Positions 1-7,351 are shown, counted from the stretch's first letter. The stretch: 11,046 nucleotides of DNA from JAFAGX01 sp035624085 (GCA_035624085.1 DASPSE010000211.1:1-11046), one strand, 5' to 3'. The notes: a model not told the origin generated them from the sequence alone. Translations and numbers: made by a program.

Positions 1-2432
1 CCATCGACCGTCTGCCAAACGTGCGAAACGTGGAAGCCCATAATGGTGGCGTAGGCTGTGAGGCCGGTGACATCGGAGGAATCGAGAGCGACTGCCGAGA
101 CCGGGAATGCGCCAGGGTTGATCGAGCCGGTCTGGTCAATCCAGGTGGAAGTGCCACCGTCAACATTTGTGCTCACCCAGACATGGCCACCGGCCGGAGT
201 TGTGGGAATCAAAGGCCCAAACCCATCGGTTCCCGCATAGATGACGTTCGAAAAGCCATTGCTGTCGAGTGGCCCACCGGCGGCGAGCGAGCGGACAAGG
301 TTAATTTCGCTGCCGGTGCAGATTCCGGCTCCGCCGTTTTCGAAATCATTGCTGAGAAGCGTGAAACTGGTGCCGTCGCTGGAGCCGCGCCACATGCGGC
401 AGGTGCCCACAATCATTTCGGAAGAGTTTTGTGGATCCAGAATATACGGCGGATAATACGCCCCAGTATCACCACCCAACGTTGCGCTGCTTACCACCTG
501 ATCATTCTGAAAGTCCTCGGTGTGGCAACTGATGCCCGATTCGCAGCGAAATATGTTCACTCCCGAGACCGCATCCGGTGGGTTGGACACAAACCATTCG
601 TTCGCATTGCTGGGATTGATCGCAGTGTAGCCTCCATCTCCCGCATCCACATTCAGCCAACTCGTGCTGGCAGGAACCGACTGTGTAGCAGGCGATCCGT
701 TTCCCTGCGTACCTCCCAGAATTGTATTGGCATCGCTTGAAGCTTGGGAAAACGAAACAAACTGGGTGATTGATCCCAACGTCTGGTTCAGGCTGTCGAA
801 TTGGTTGGTGCCGCCGCAGGTGCCGGTGGTAAGGCCGCTATAGCCGTTCAGAGCGCGGTAGATTCCGCCATCGTTGGCGAAGTACATGACGTCTTGCGTG
901 TTGTTGTTCAACAGCAGGAACGACAGAGAGTGCTGGGCAGGATGAACTTCTGCAATCGAGCTGCAGCCATAGGCATGAGTAAGATTTAAGAACGGGTTCA
1001 GGCACTGCGGCGGATTTCCTCCCATGCTGGCGGTGGTGCACTTGTAGAGGTTGATGGCGCCAGCATAAAGGTCGGTCGTGGTTCCATCCGGTACCGCCGC
1101 AAGCTCCAAGTTGTAGGCGCCCTGCTCTGTTCCGCAGCCCAAGAGATCCCCGCAATCCGTGATGCCGCTTTCGTCGATAGGGTTTGGACCCCAGCTGGCG
1201 CCGCCATCGGTCGTTACCCAGATGCCTTGGTCGGTATCGTTCACGTCGACGTACCAAACGTACATCTCATTGCGGCCGGGTACCACGGCGATTTCGCCGC
1301 GATAGATCGGACAACCCGTGCCGCTGGATTGCGCAGGGCAAGCGGCCGTCGTGAGCCCGGAGCCAGGCTGATTCACGAGCCGGGTCCAGTTAATGCCGTC
1401 AGGCGAAGCGTAGAAGCCGTGATAGCGCAATGCGGCAAAGAACTGGCCGGCCACAGCGTTGTAGACAACACTGGTCGCTGATCCGGGCGCGGTGACCTGC
1501 GTGCCATCTTGTACGTTGGCATAAGTCCACGAGGCGCCGGCGTCTTGCGAATAGTAGAGGCCGAGGTTGGCGGTTAGGGGATTGGCCAACCCTTCAATGA
1601 TTCCTTCCGTTGCACCCGCCGTTGCAGCCACTACGAGACCGGGGTTTGTTGTGCTGAAGGCAATTTTGCTGAAAGCCATCCCGGAGAAGGCACGAGTGCC
1701 GGTGGTATCAGCGGTGATGAGTGTCCACGTGTTGCCGGCATTCGCCGATCGCAACATACCCAGCCCATAATAAGAATCTGCCGAACTGTCTGCTTCTCCC
1801 GTACCCACGAGGATGATGCTGTTCGCCGCGCTCGGGTTCGAGAGTTGTGGTTGCACCGCGATTGCCCCCACTGCCAAAGTCGCCTGATTATCGGTCAGCG
1901 GGGTCCAAATCACGCTAGCTGGATTCGTGGCGCCGGCGTTGGTGGATTTCCAAACCCCTCCATATGCGCCACCGAGATAAACCGTGTTTGCTGTTGCGTC
2001 AGCAGGATCAATGACGACCGCAGTGGCTCGTCCAGAAACCCAACCGTAATCCTGCTGGCCCACACCGCTCGCATCTGATGCCAGAGGCGCCGGCCCGAGG
2101 GATGCCCAACCGGAGTCGGAAAGCTGTTGCGAATGTGCCGTCGCGTGGGAAGCGGCCTGGCGCGCTGTTCGCATCTGCATCTTTTGCACATGCGCCTTGT
2201 AGCGAAGCGCTGCCGCCGACTCTCCGGGAACGCTGCGGCCACGGAGAAACCAGGCGTCGGCTTGCGCCCGCTGTGCGCGGATGCTCGTCGCGCTTGCGGC
2301 CCCTGTAAGTTGCCCAACGACCCGCGAATCCGCGAAACTGCAGAATAGGAGCAGGAATACGAATGTCAGGGAATCCGCGAGCCCGGACCTTGGCTTGCGA
2401 CAACGGTGCAGCAAGCGTTCAAAGCCACTCAC
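1..2432 (-). CDS. Secreted BNR/Asp-box repeat (sialidase/sortilin-like propeller) protein, partial (C-terminus off left edge)
   Basis: One frame stays open from a GTG at 2432 to the left edge, giving at least 810 residues with no stop. AAGGTGG about 5 nt upstream supports this GTG, which directly follows the stop of the upstream HTH gene, so translation is probably coupled. Residues 21-35 form a hydrophobic core after a basic stretch, as in a signal peptide. A charged helical linker follows (about 60-105), then propeller-type sequence: VYLGGAYGGVWKSTNAG at 151-167 and Asp-box-like SANAGNTW (229-236), SQDAGASW (295-302), SPDGINW (343-349) and, further on, TTDGGASW and MYFANDGGIY. These motifs are typical of BNR/Vps10-like beta-propellers. 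The layout of signal, helical linker, propeller and long C-terminal part resembles large exported acidobacterial proteins. No catalytic sialidase residues were identified, so enzyme activity is not claimed; a cell-surface binding or structural role is inferred. Confidence 0.85.
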   Translation of the reverse strand, partial: MSGFERLLHRCRKPRSGLADSLTFVFLLLFCSFADSRVVGQLTGAASATSIRAQRAQADAWFLRGRSVPGESAAALRYKAHVQKMQMRTARQAASHATAHSQQLSDSGWASLGPAPLASDASGVGQQDYGWVSGRATAVVIDPADATANTVYLGGAYGGVWKSTNAGATNPASVIWTPLTDNQATLAVGAIAVQPQLSNPSAANSIILVGTGEADSSADSYYGLGMLRSANAGNTWTLITADTTGTRAFSGMAFSKIAFSTTNPGLVVAATAGATEGIIEGLANPLTANLGLYYSQDAGASWTYANVQDGTQVTAPGSATSVVYNAVAGQFFAALRYHGFYASPDGINWTRLVNQPGSGLTTAACPAQSSGTGCPIYRGEIAVVPGRNEMYVWYVDVNDTDQGIWVTTDGGASWGPNPIDESGITDCGDLLGCGTEQGAYNLELAAVPDGTTTDLYAGAINLYKCTTASMGGNPPQCLNPFLNLTHAYGCSSIAEVHPAQHSLSFLLLNNNTQDVMYFANDGGIYRALNGYSGLTTGTCGGTNQFDSLNQTLGSITQFVSFSQASSDANTILGGTQGNGSPATQSVPASTSWLNVDAGDGGYTAINPSNANEWFVSNPPDAVSGVNIFRCESGISCHTEDFQNDQVVSSATLGGDTGAYYPPYILDPQNSSEMIVGTCRMWRGSSDGTSFTLLSNDFENGGAGICTGSEINLVRSLAAGGPLDSNGFSNVIYAGTDGFGPLIPTTPAGGHVWVSTNVDGGTSTWIDQTGSINPGAFPVSAVALDSSDVTGLTAYATIMGFHVSHVWQTVD

Positions 2433-2798
2433 CTAAGCCACCTTTGGAGGAAATAACCGGCCAGATTTTTCAGGCGTGATCTTGCCAAGTTTCACGAGGC
2501 GCGCAAGAATCGCGGCCAGGCTTCGGTTGTGAGTCTTGGCGATCTGATTGAAGTCGATCCCCTGGCGCAGTTCTTCACAAATCTGCGCGTCTTCCTCGTG
2601 CGACCAGTTCTTCCCCGCGTTCCTGGGGCGCTTTTTTTCACGTTCCTGCTGCGCAACCAACGCAGCCAGGGCACGATTCAATGCCTTGATTGCGTCCGGC
2701 GTGCGGCAAATCGAGTTCTCTTCCAGCGCCGCTCCAGACTCGGGGTGAACGCCGTTCGCCAGCGCGCGGATCACATTGACAGCCTGCTCGATTTCCAT
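2433..2798 (-). CDS. Small SANT/HTH-like putative DNA-binding protein
   Basis: The 121-aa product starts at ATG 2798, chosen because GGGAGG lies 7 nt upstream; a TTG at 2843 in the same frame lacks such a site. The N-terminal half (1-50) is helical, beginning MEIEQAVNVIRALANGV, a pattern I associate with small conserved hypothetical proteins. After a basic linker (54-63) comes NWSHEED (64-70) and a helix-turn-helix-like segment (about 72-104, including QIAKTHNRSLAAILARLVKLG). This resembles the SANT/Myb-like or sigma-70 region 4-like HTH modules in which an acidic 'W.EEED' helix precedes a DNA-reading helix. A transcription-related role is inferred; the target is unknown. Its TAG stop is immediately followed by the GTG of the BNR protein, so the two are probably co-translated. 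It is divergent from modB, with 146 bp between the starts. Confidence 0.8.
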   Translation of the reverse strand: MEIEQAVNVIRALANGVHPESGAALEENSICRTPDAIKALNRALAALVAQQEREKKRPRNAGKNWSHEEDAQICEELRQGIDFNQIAKTHNRSLAAILARLVKLGKITPEKSGRLFPPKVA

Positions 2799-2874
2799 TT
2801 TTCGGCCTCCCATCCGAGTATTAGTCAACGGGGAGCTCGGCAATTGTGACCGCTGAACATCGCGGTCTCGATTT

Positions 2875-2889
2875 GTCCCAGATCGGGAC
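2875..2889. promoter_or_regulatory. Inverted repeat upstream of modB, possible operator
   Basis: GTCCC (2875-2879), five spacer bases, GGGAC (2885-2889). It lies just upstream of, and partly over, the place where a -35 box would sit for the TATACT element at 2909-2914. An operator role is inference only. The arms are just 5 bp, so chance is a real alternative. It does not resemble the ModE consensus as I know it. Confidence 0.25.
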
Positions 2890-2908
2890 CGTTGGCGGGC
2901 CGTTTGTC

Positions 2909-2914
2909 TATACT
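2909..2914 (+). promoter_or_regulatory. modB: Candidate -10 element for modBC
   Basis: TATACT matches the sigma-70 -10 consensus at 5 of 6 positions and sits 30 nt before the modB ATG. A matching -35 hexamer is not visible at 16-18 nt (GGACCG at 2886-2891 is poor), so the promoter would need an activator or would be weak. Confidence 0.35.
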
Positions 2915-2944
2915 GGCTTCTTTACTCCCGGTGGACGAGCACAC

Positions 2945-3619
2945 ATGGACTGGCGGGCGTTCTGGCTCACAATCCGGCTGGCGGTGCTGGTGGCTGCGAT
3001 CCTCGTGGTGATGGGAGTGCCGATCGCCTATTGGATTGCGTACTCACGCTGGCGCTGGAAATTTCTCGCGGAGGCGGTTGTGGCGTTGCCGCTCGTGCTG
3101 CCGCCGACCGTGCTGGGCTTTTATGTCTTGCTGGCGCTCGGCTCACGCAGTCCGCTGGGACGCTGGTGGCAAGCCATGTCCGGACACACGCTGGCGTTCA
3201 CATTCACCGCATTGGTCATTGGCTCGGTGATTTACAGCTTACCGTTTGCGGTGCAGCCGTTCGCTGCCTCTTTTGCATTGGTCGATCCGAAGCTGCTCGC
3301 TGCTTCAGCGACCCTGGGCGCTTCGAGGTTGCGGACGTTTCTGCAAGTGGTGTTGCCGTTGTCGACGCCGGGACTGGTGACGGGAGTAGCTCTGAGCTTT
3401 GCTCATACCATGGGTGAATTTGGTGTCGTGCTTATGGTGGGCGGCAATATTCCCGGCGTAACGCGCACGGTTTCGATCGATATTTATGATCAAGTCGAGG
3501 CGTTCAACTTCTCACGGGCCAACCAGACGGCGCTGGTATTGCTGGCAATTTCTTTTGCCGCGTTGTGCCTGGTGTATGGCATGAATCGGAAATTGTGGGC
3601 ACTTTGGCCGTGGAAGTGA
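2945..3619 (+). CDS. modB: Molybdate ABC transporter permease ModB
   Basis: This inner-membrane channel subunit of a ModABC-type importer passes molybdate (or tungstate) from the periplasmic binding protein into the cell, powered by ModC. Starting at ATG 2945 (GGTGGA 9 nt upstream) gives 224 residues, the usual ModB size. A GTG at 2846 in the same frame would add 33 residues of non-membrane sequence and is disfavoured. Hydrophobic segments fall near 8-30, 42-63, 84-103, 143-165 and 195-212. The cytoplasmic EAA-type coupling loop is at about 118-139 (AASATLGASRLRTFLQVVLP), and ALPLVLPPTVLGFYVL (47-62) and GEFGVVLMVGGNIPG (157-171) are typical of ModB/CysTW permeases. The nearby ModC carries a MOP-type tail, which favours molybdate over sulfate. 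No modA is visible on either side. Confidence 0.93.
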   Translation: MDWRAFWLTIRLAVLVAAILVVMGVPIAYWIAYSRWRWKFLAEAVVALPLVLPPTVLGFYVLLALGSRSPLGRWWQAMSGHTLAFTFTALVIGSVIYSLPFAVQPFAASFALVDPKLLAASATLGASRLRTFLQVVLPLSTPGLVTGVALSFAHTMGEFGVVLMVGGNIPGVTRTVSIDIYDQVEAFNFSRANQTALVLLAISFAALCLVYGMNRKLWALWPWK

Positions 3620-3630
3620 GAAAAGATCTT

Positions 3631-3713
3631 TACACCACAGAGGACACGAAGGGCACTGAGGCTTTTGGACGATTCTTTGTCCCTTCGTGTAACCTCGTGT
3701 TCTTCGTGGTTAA
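3631..3713. repeat. Dispersed hairpin repeat, copy A (between modB and modC)
   Basis: The element begins ACCAC (3634-3638) followed by AGGACACGAAGGG. It ends with CCCTTCGTG (3681-3689) and GTGGTTAA (3706-3713). CACGAAGGG (3645-3653) pairs perfectly with 3681-3689, and ACCAC pairs with GTGGT, so the transcript can fold into a long interrupted hairpin. Related arms recur at 4876-4913, 7201-7276 and 9599-9617. It fills most of the 106-bp gap inside the modBC pair, and the GAGGG site used by modC begins just after it. Confidence 0.75.
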
Positions 3714-3725
3714 ACAGAGGGAAAC

Positions 3726-4868
3726 ATGCCGACTGCTGAGCAAATCGTAGCCACGGCGACAATGTCGCTTCCCGATACGCTCTCCGCGCGAGTCGGCAAG
3801 CGTTTGTCCGGCGTGGGCCGCGATTTCGTGCTCGAAGTCGATCTGGCAATTTCTCCTGGAATCACCATTCTTTTCGGCCCCTCCGGAGCAGGGAAGACAA
3901 CGCTGCTCGATTGCATTGCAGGGCTGACGGTTCCGAGTTCGGGAAGAGTCGCGATAGGCAACAAGGTCTTCTTCGATTCGGGCCGGGAAATTAACCTGCC
4001 GGTGCAGAATCGCCGGATCGGCTATGTCTTCCAGGAGCTTGCCTTGTTTCCGCATCTCAGCGCAGCCGACAACATCGCGTATGGGCTCGCCGGAGTGACA
4101 CGAGGTGAACGGCGCAGGCAAGTTGATACGATTCTCGAGTCTTTCCGCATTTCGCATCTGAGCGCACGAAAGCCCGGAGAAATTTCGGGTGGAGAGCGGC
4201 AAAGAGTTGCGCTGGCTCGAGCGCTGGTGACTGATCCCTGCCTCCTTCTTCTCGACGAGCCGTTAGCCGGCCTGGACGCGCCGACCAAGTCCAAGATCAT
4301 TGACGACCTTCGTGCCTGGAATCGCGCGCATCGCATCCCTATTCTGTACGTCACGCACAGCCGCGAGGAGGTGTTTGCGCTCGGAGAACAGGTCATCGTG
4401 CTGGAAAATGGCCGCGTGGTCGCGCAGGGTAGTCCGCATGAGGTGATGACTGCGCCCCGCCAGGAAACCGTGGCGCAACTAGCCGGCTTCGAAAACATTT
4501 TCGACGCCGTGGTCATTACAGCGCACGAAGATCGCGGCACCATGACCTGCCGCATTGCCGATAGCAACGTGGATTTGGAAACTCCACTGGTTCGGGCCGA
4601 AATTGGGTCTGCGCTGCGAATCGGCATTCGCGCCGGCGATATTTTGCTGGCTACGATGCCGCCGCAGGGTCTGAGCGCTCGTAACGTGATTCCGGGGTAT
4701 ATCGTCTCACTGGAGCAGCGCGATGTCATCGTCAGCGCGCGTGTCGATTGCGGCATGGAGGTGGAAGTTCATCTCACGCTCGCTGCCCGCGATGCGCTGC
4801 AACTTCAGCCGAAGTGCAGAGTTTGGCTGATTGTGAAGACGCATTCTTGCCATCTAATGGCGAGCTGA
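3726..4868 (+). CDS. modC: Molybdate ABC transporter ATP-binding protein ModC
   Basis: This cytoplasmic ATPase energises ModB. The ATG at 3726 is preceded by GAGGG at suitable spacing. Its 380 residues compare with about 350-360 for typical ModC, the excess being an N-terminal tail of roughly 25 residues. All nucleotide-binding motifs are intact: Walker A GPSGAGKTT (51-59), Q-loop Q103, signature ISGGERQR (153-160), Walker B LLLLDEP (173-179), D-loop AGLD (181-184) and H-loop H211. From about 315 to 375 there is one MOP/TOBE-type oxyanion-binding domain (SARNVIPGYI at 317-326), the hallmark that separates ModC from CysA or PotA. It lies 106 bp after modB on the same strand, with hairpin repeat copy A in between, and is probably co-transcribed. 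The substrate could also be tungstate. Confidence 0.93.
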   Translation: MPTAEQIVATATMSLPDTLSARVGKRLSGVGRDFVLEVDLAISPGITILFGPSGAGKTTLLDCIAGLTVPSSGRVAIGNKVFFDSGREINLPVQNRRIGYVFQELALFPHLSAADNIAYGLAGVTRGERRRQVDTILESFRISHLSARKPGEISGGERQRVALARALVTDPCLLLLDEPLAGLDAPTKSKIIDDLRAWNRAHRIPILYVTHSREEVFALGEQVIVLENGRVVAQGSPHEVMTAPRQETVAQLAGFENIFDAVVITAHEDRGTMTCRIADSNVDLETPLVRAEIGSALRIGIRAGDILLATMPPQGLSARNVIPGYIVSLEQRDVIVSARVDCGMEVEVHLTLAARDALQLQPKCRVWLIVKTHSCHLMAS

Positions 4869-4875
4869 GGCCCTA

Positions 4876-4913
4876 TTCTTCTCTGCGTACTTTGCGTCCT
4901 CTGCGCTTAAAGG
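4876..4913. repeat. Dispersed repeat, copy B (single arm)
   Basis: TTCTCTGCGTACTTTGCGTC followed by CTCTGCGCTTAAAG resembles one arm (rightward orientation) of the hairpin family seen at 3631-3713. The opposite arm is missing. It lies directly after the modC stop, between the convergent modC and glycosyltransferase genes, and is followed by a run of seven T (4914-4921 region) that has no convincing stem before it. Confidence 0.5.
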
Positions 4914-4929
4914 CTTTTTTTACTGACCA

Positions 4930-6486
4930 TCACCTTCGAGCTTCCTGCACTTGCTCAATTTCGATCACGCCAACCCACTGGCCGGCGCGGCGCTCGGAAT
5001 ACACAAGCTGTCCTCCCAGAATTTGCGCAGCCGCTGCGGGAGGCACGTCGCGATGATAGCCAAAGAATCGCGTCTTCCATTCCTGCCATAATCGCCAGCG
5101 CTTAAACAAGGGATGCGGCGGCTCGTACTTGGTGGAGAACACCAGCGCGACATCAAACCGCGAGCGGAGATCAGCAGCCGCCATCAACTGCTCGACCGTG
5201 AAGTCCTCGATGCGTACAACGCGCATGGGGCGGCTCACGTAGCCGAGGTAGGGACGGGTGAGTTCGTCGCTCGCTGGCCAGGCGGTCAAGATACGAGACG
5301 CCGGATAGCGTGCCGCCACCAATTTCTCAGCGTGTTCGTGCAGGAGAATGTAGTCGCGGTAAGCCAGATTGTCTTCCATGGAAAATCCGTACGGAGGATT
5401 GACAAACCATCCGACTATGAACGCCAGCGCGACAATCGCTACGACGGCCCGCCAATAGCGCACTCTGCGCCGAAGTGTGGAAACGCAGATGATGATCACC
5501 AAGGGAACCGCCGGAAGCATGTATCGAGCCAGCACAGCGCCGCCGATCACAGCCATAACGAAGGCGTACGCCACGATTACAGCCAGAAAGGAAAATTGCA
5601 CGTCAAGAGAGATTCGCTGCCGTTCGGTTCCATTATCAGACAACGGCGGCAACCACAACGCAAACAATGTGGGCAGCGTGAGCAGATACAGACCCAGATA
5701 TGCGAGAACCTGCCACAAGCGTATTCCCAGCGCCAGTGCGATCCGCAAGGGATGCAGAGTTGCCTGCACGTTGTAGCGAAAGAATTCCGGGTTGCCAAAG
5801 ATGAAACCGGTCCGCTGCCAATGGTAGACGTACCACAAGCCGAGCGGGACAAGCGGGACAAGCAGCGCGGCGGATTTCAACCCACGACGTGCGCCGTGGG
5901 CTACCTTTCCTCGCCGCTGCACAGCCAGAGTCCAGACGAATAGAGCCAGCGGAGCCAAGACGGCCGTTTCCTTTGCGAGCACAGCCAGAGAGAACCAGAT
6001 CGCCGTCGCCCAGGGCCGGTCGTTGACGTACGCCAGAAGTGCCCAGAGGGTGAATCCGGCGGCTGCCAAATCCAGATGCGCCAGCGAACTCTGCGCGAAA
6101 AACACCGGGTAGAGCGCGGTGCAAATCGCGGACGCGACCGCCACCTCTGTATTCGTGACCCGCTCCGCCAGACGGAATGTGCCGAGTAAAGCAAATACCG
6201 CCACTAGCAACATCGCAGTGCGGGTCCCCAGCGGTGTGAAACCGAGAAGCTTCCACGCCAGCGCAAGGTACGCCATGACCAGCGGCGGATGCGCGTTCGA
6301 AACCGTGGAATGCGGAATCAGCGAGCCGGTCAGCAGCAGATCACGGGCTGCTGGGACGTAATATCCAGCCTCGTCCCAGAAATAAGGCAGACGCAGCAGG
6401 GGAAAATGGAGGCCGAGAACAGCAAGAAAAAACAGCCCCAACAGCAGCGCTGTGGAATAGCGGCGCGAGTCGGCGTCTAAGGTCAC
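4930..6486 (-). CDS. GT39/ArnT-like integral membrane glycosyltransferase
   Basis: A polytopic inner-membrane protein of the PMT/ArnT (GT-C) superfamily, which transfers sugars from polyprenyl-phosphate donors to protein, lipid A or other acceptors on the periplasmic side. The first helix (about 12-32) is followed by PYFWDEAGYY (34-43), where the acidic pair matches the catalytic or metal-binding DE of the first periplasmic loop. NAHPP, shortly after, is also typical. Many further hydrophobic segments run to about residue 390, then a soluble C-terminal domain of about 130 residues. The start is taken as GTG 6486, 8 nt after the DUF3467 stop: it gives 518 residues beginning just before the first helix, and the frame upstream reads through the DUF3467 gene. 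No Shine-Dalgarno site is visible, so coupling to the upstream gene is likely. Donor and acceptor cannot be deduced. Confidence 0.85.
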   Translation of the reverse strand: MTLDADSRRYSTALLLGLFFLAVLGLHFPLLRLPYFWDEAGYYVPAARDLLLTGSLIPHSTVSNAHPPLVMAYLALAWKLLGFTPLGTRTAMLLVAVFALLGTFRLAERVTNTEVAVASAICTALYPVFFAQSSLAHLDLAAAGFTLWALLAYVNDRPWATAIWFSLAVLAKETAVLAPLALFVWTLAVQRRGKVAHGARRGLKSAALLVPLVPLGLWYVYHWQRTGFIFGNPEFFRYNVQATLHPLRIALALGIRLWQVLAYLGLYLLTLPTLFALWLPPLSDNGTERQRISLDVQFSFLAVIVAYAFVMAVIGGAVLARYMLPAVPLVIIICVSTLRRRVRYWRAVVAIVALAFIVGWFVNPPYGFSMEDNLAYRDYILLHEHAEKLVAARYPASRILTAWPASDELTRPYLGYVSRPMRVVRIEDFTVEQLMAAADLRSRFDVALVFSTKYEPPHPLFKRWRLWQEWKTRFFGYHRDVPPAAAAQILGGQLVYSERRAGQWVGVIEIEQVQEARR

Positions 6487-6494
6487 CGCGCGTT

Positions 6495-6791
6495 TTAATG
6501 AACCGGCCCGGCCTGGGCCATCCGTGGGTCGAGCTTGATCTCGCCAAAGGCGCTCTCGTATCCCGCAACATTTTGCTGCAGGATCGCCAGCAACGCCTTG
6601 GCTTGCTGCGGGCTTAGATAAATGCCCTGAAAATTCCTGACCTCGACCTGGGTTTCGCTCTGCTGCTGCAGCGTGCCGAATACCAGCAGGAAATCCCATA
6701 CATTCACGCGCACTTGCACGCTGTTGGCATAATTTTCACGGTAATCGGGAACATTGACGAGTTTGATGTTGGGCTGAGTTGGGATCGTCAT
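6495..6791 (-). CDS. DUF3467 family protein
   Basis: This 98-aa soluble protein starts at ATG 6791. A GTG at 6842 would add 17 unconserved residues and neither start has a strong ribosome site; family length favours the ATG. YANSVQVRVNVWDFLLVFG (21-39) and GIYLSPQQAKALLAILQQNV (56-75), then YESAFGEI (78-85), match the DUF3467 pattern as I know it, a short family found across many bacteria with no established molecular function. It precedes the GT39-like gene by 8 nt, so the two probably form an operon, though DUF3467 genes occur in varied contexts and a shared role is only inferred. Confidence 0.85.
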   Translation of the reverse strand: MTIPTQPNIKLVNVPDYRENYANSVQVRVNVWDFLLVFGTLQQQSETQVEVRNFQGIYLSPQQAKALLAILQQNVAGYESAFGEIKLDPRMAQAGPVH

Positions 6792-6895
6792 ACGACGATC
6801 AGTGTAGCGGCTGTGGCGGCAGGAAGGGAAGTAAGCTGTCACGGGAATGTGAGGCCGCTATCCTGCCGGCTATCCGAAGAGTGCATCTTCCCGTC

Positions 6896-6901
6896 TATAA
6901 T
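6896..6901 (+). promoter_or_regulatory. Candidate -10 box for the small membrane protein
   Basis: A perfect TATAAT lies 30 nt before the ATG at 6931. The -35 position at 17-nt spacing reads TCCGAA (6873-6878), which is poor. A weak or non-canonical promoter is possible. Confidence 0.4.
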
Positions 6902-6930
6902 CCGGCATACTTACCTTGCGAGGTTGCCTG

Positions 6931-7176
6931 ATGAACCTGAAACGGCTCACAATTCTCGCGGACGTGCTCATCCTTCTTGGGCTCATAATCCTGGGATCGG
7001 GTTGGCAGGGGAGCGCAAACCTAACAGGCTCGTTCCCGTTTCATTCCAGTTCGGTGTCACTGACTGGTGGGGCCGGAGGTTTTTACGCGCTACTCGGAGT
7101 TCCCAGTCTGCTGATCGGCCTGATTCTCATGGTGATTTCGCTGGTCTGGATGGCGTTCGAAGTCGTGCAGCGGTAA
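6931..7176 (+). CDS. Small two-helix membrane protein
   Basis: An 81-aa protein of unknown function, not recognised as a named family. The start is ATG 6931 because GCGAGG lies 7 nt upstream; an in-frame TTG at 6916 would place the ribosome site inside the gene. A first hydrophobic segment spans about 8-24 (ADVLILLGLIILGSG), a Ser/Gly-rich loop about 25-48, and a second long hydrophobic segment about 50-75 (FYALLGVPSLLIGLILMVIS). The short loop predicts a helical hairpin with both ends on the same side of the membrane. It is transcribed away from the DUF3467/GT39 pair and towards tRNA-Leu. The role is unknown; the start, ribosome site, -10 box and coding-like hydrophobic pattern make it a believable gene. 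Confidence 0.7.
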   Translation: MNLKRLTILADVLILLGLIILGSGWQGSANLTGSFPFHSSSVSLTGGAGGFYALLGVPSLLIGLILMVISLVWMAFEVVQR

Positions 7177-7200
7177 ACAGATCTGCGAAGATCCGAATTC

Positions 7201-7275
7201 AACCACCTAGGACACAAAGGTTCACGAAGGGCTCATTGGAATTGCCTCATGACACTTTCGTGTCCTTTGTGGTTA
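7201..7275. repeat. Dispersed hairpin repeat, copy C
   Basis: AACCACCTAGGACAC (7201-7215) is the inverted counterpart of GTGTCCTTTGTGGTT (7260-7274), with 13 of 15 bases pairing. The inner sequence CACGAAGG (7223-7230) also occurs in copy A. It sits between the small membrane protein stop (7176) and the tRNA promoter, and could fold as a 3'-end hairpin. Confidence 0.75.
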
Positions 7276-7303
7276 AGCAAACGAACGGCTGCATGCACTG
7301 CGG

Positions 7304-7332
7304 TTGAAATCGCCGCGACGGACAGCTAGAGT
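7304..7332 (+). promoter_or_regulatory. Promoter of tRNA-Leu
   Basis: TTGAAA (7304-7309), a 17-nt spacer and TAGAGT (7327-7332) match the sigma-70 pattern (5/6 and 4/6). The predicted start near 7339 leaves a short 5' leader of about 13 nt before the mature tRNA at 7352. Confidence 0.55.
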
Positions 7333-7351
7333 TTAGGTGACGAGCAATCCT

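Noticed and set aside
21..740. 239-codon plus-strand open frame.
   Set aside because: It lies opposite the BNR protein frame, which has clear propeller motifs and a signal peptide; the plus-strand product shows no domain-like pattern.
838..1257. Minus-strand 139-codon frame rich in R, H and W.
   Set aside because: Same strand but a different phase from the BNR gene; the composition is typical of an out-of-frame shadow.
2008..2403. Minus-strand 131-codon frame at the start of the BNR region.
   Set aside because: It competes with the continuous BNR frame, which carries the ribosome site, signal peptide and recognised motifs.
2846..2944. 33-residue N-terminal extension of ModB from GTG 2846.
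   Set aside because: It has no ribosome site, would overlap the candidate -10 box, and ModB of normal size begins at ATG 2945 after GGTGGA.
5840..5862. Tandem 9-bp repeat (CGGGACAAG twice).
   Set aside because: It simply encodes LVPLVP within a membrane region of the glycosyltransferase; two units are not remarkable.
5113..5943. 276-codon plus-strand frame.
   Set aside because: It is antisense to the glycosyltransferase, very rich in Q, R and H, and shows no motif.
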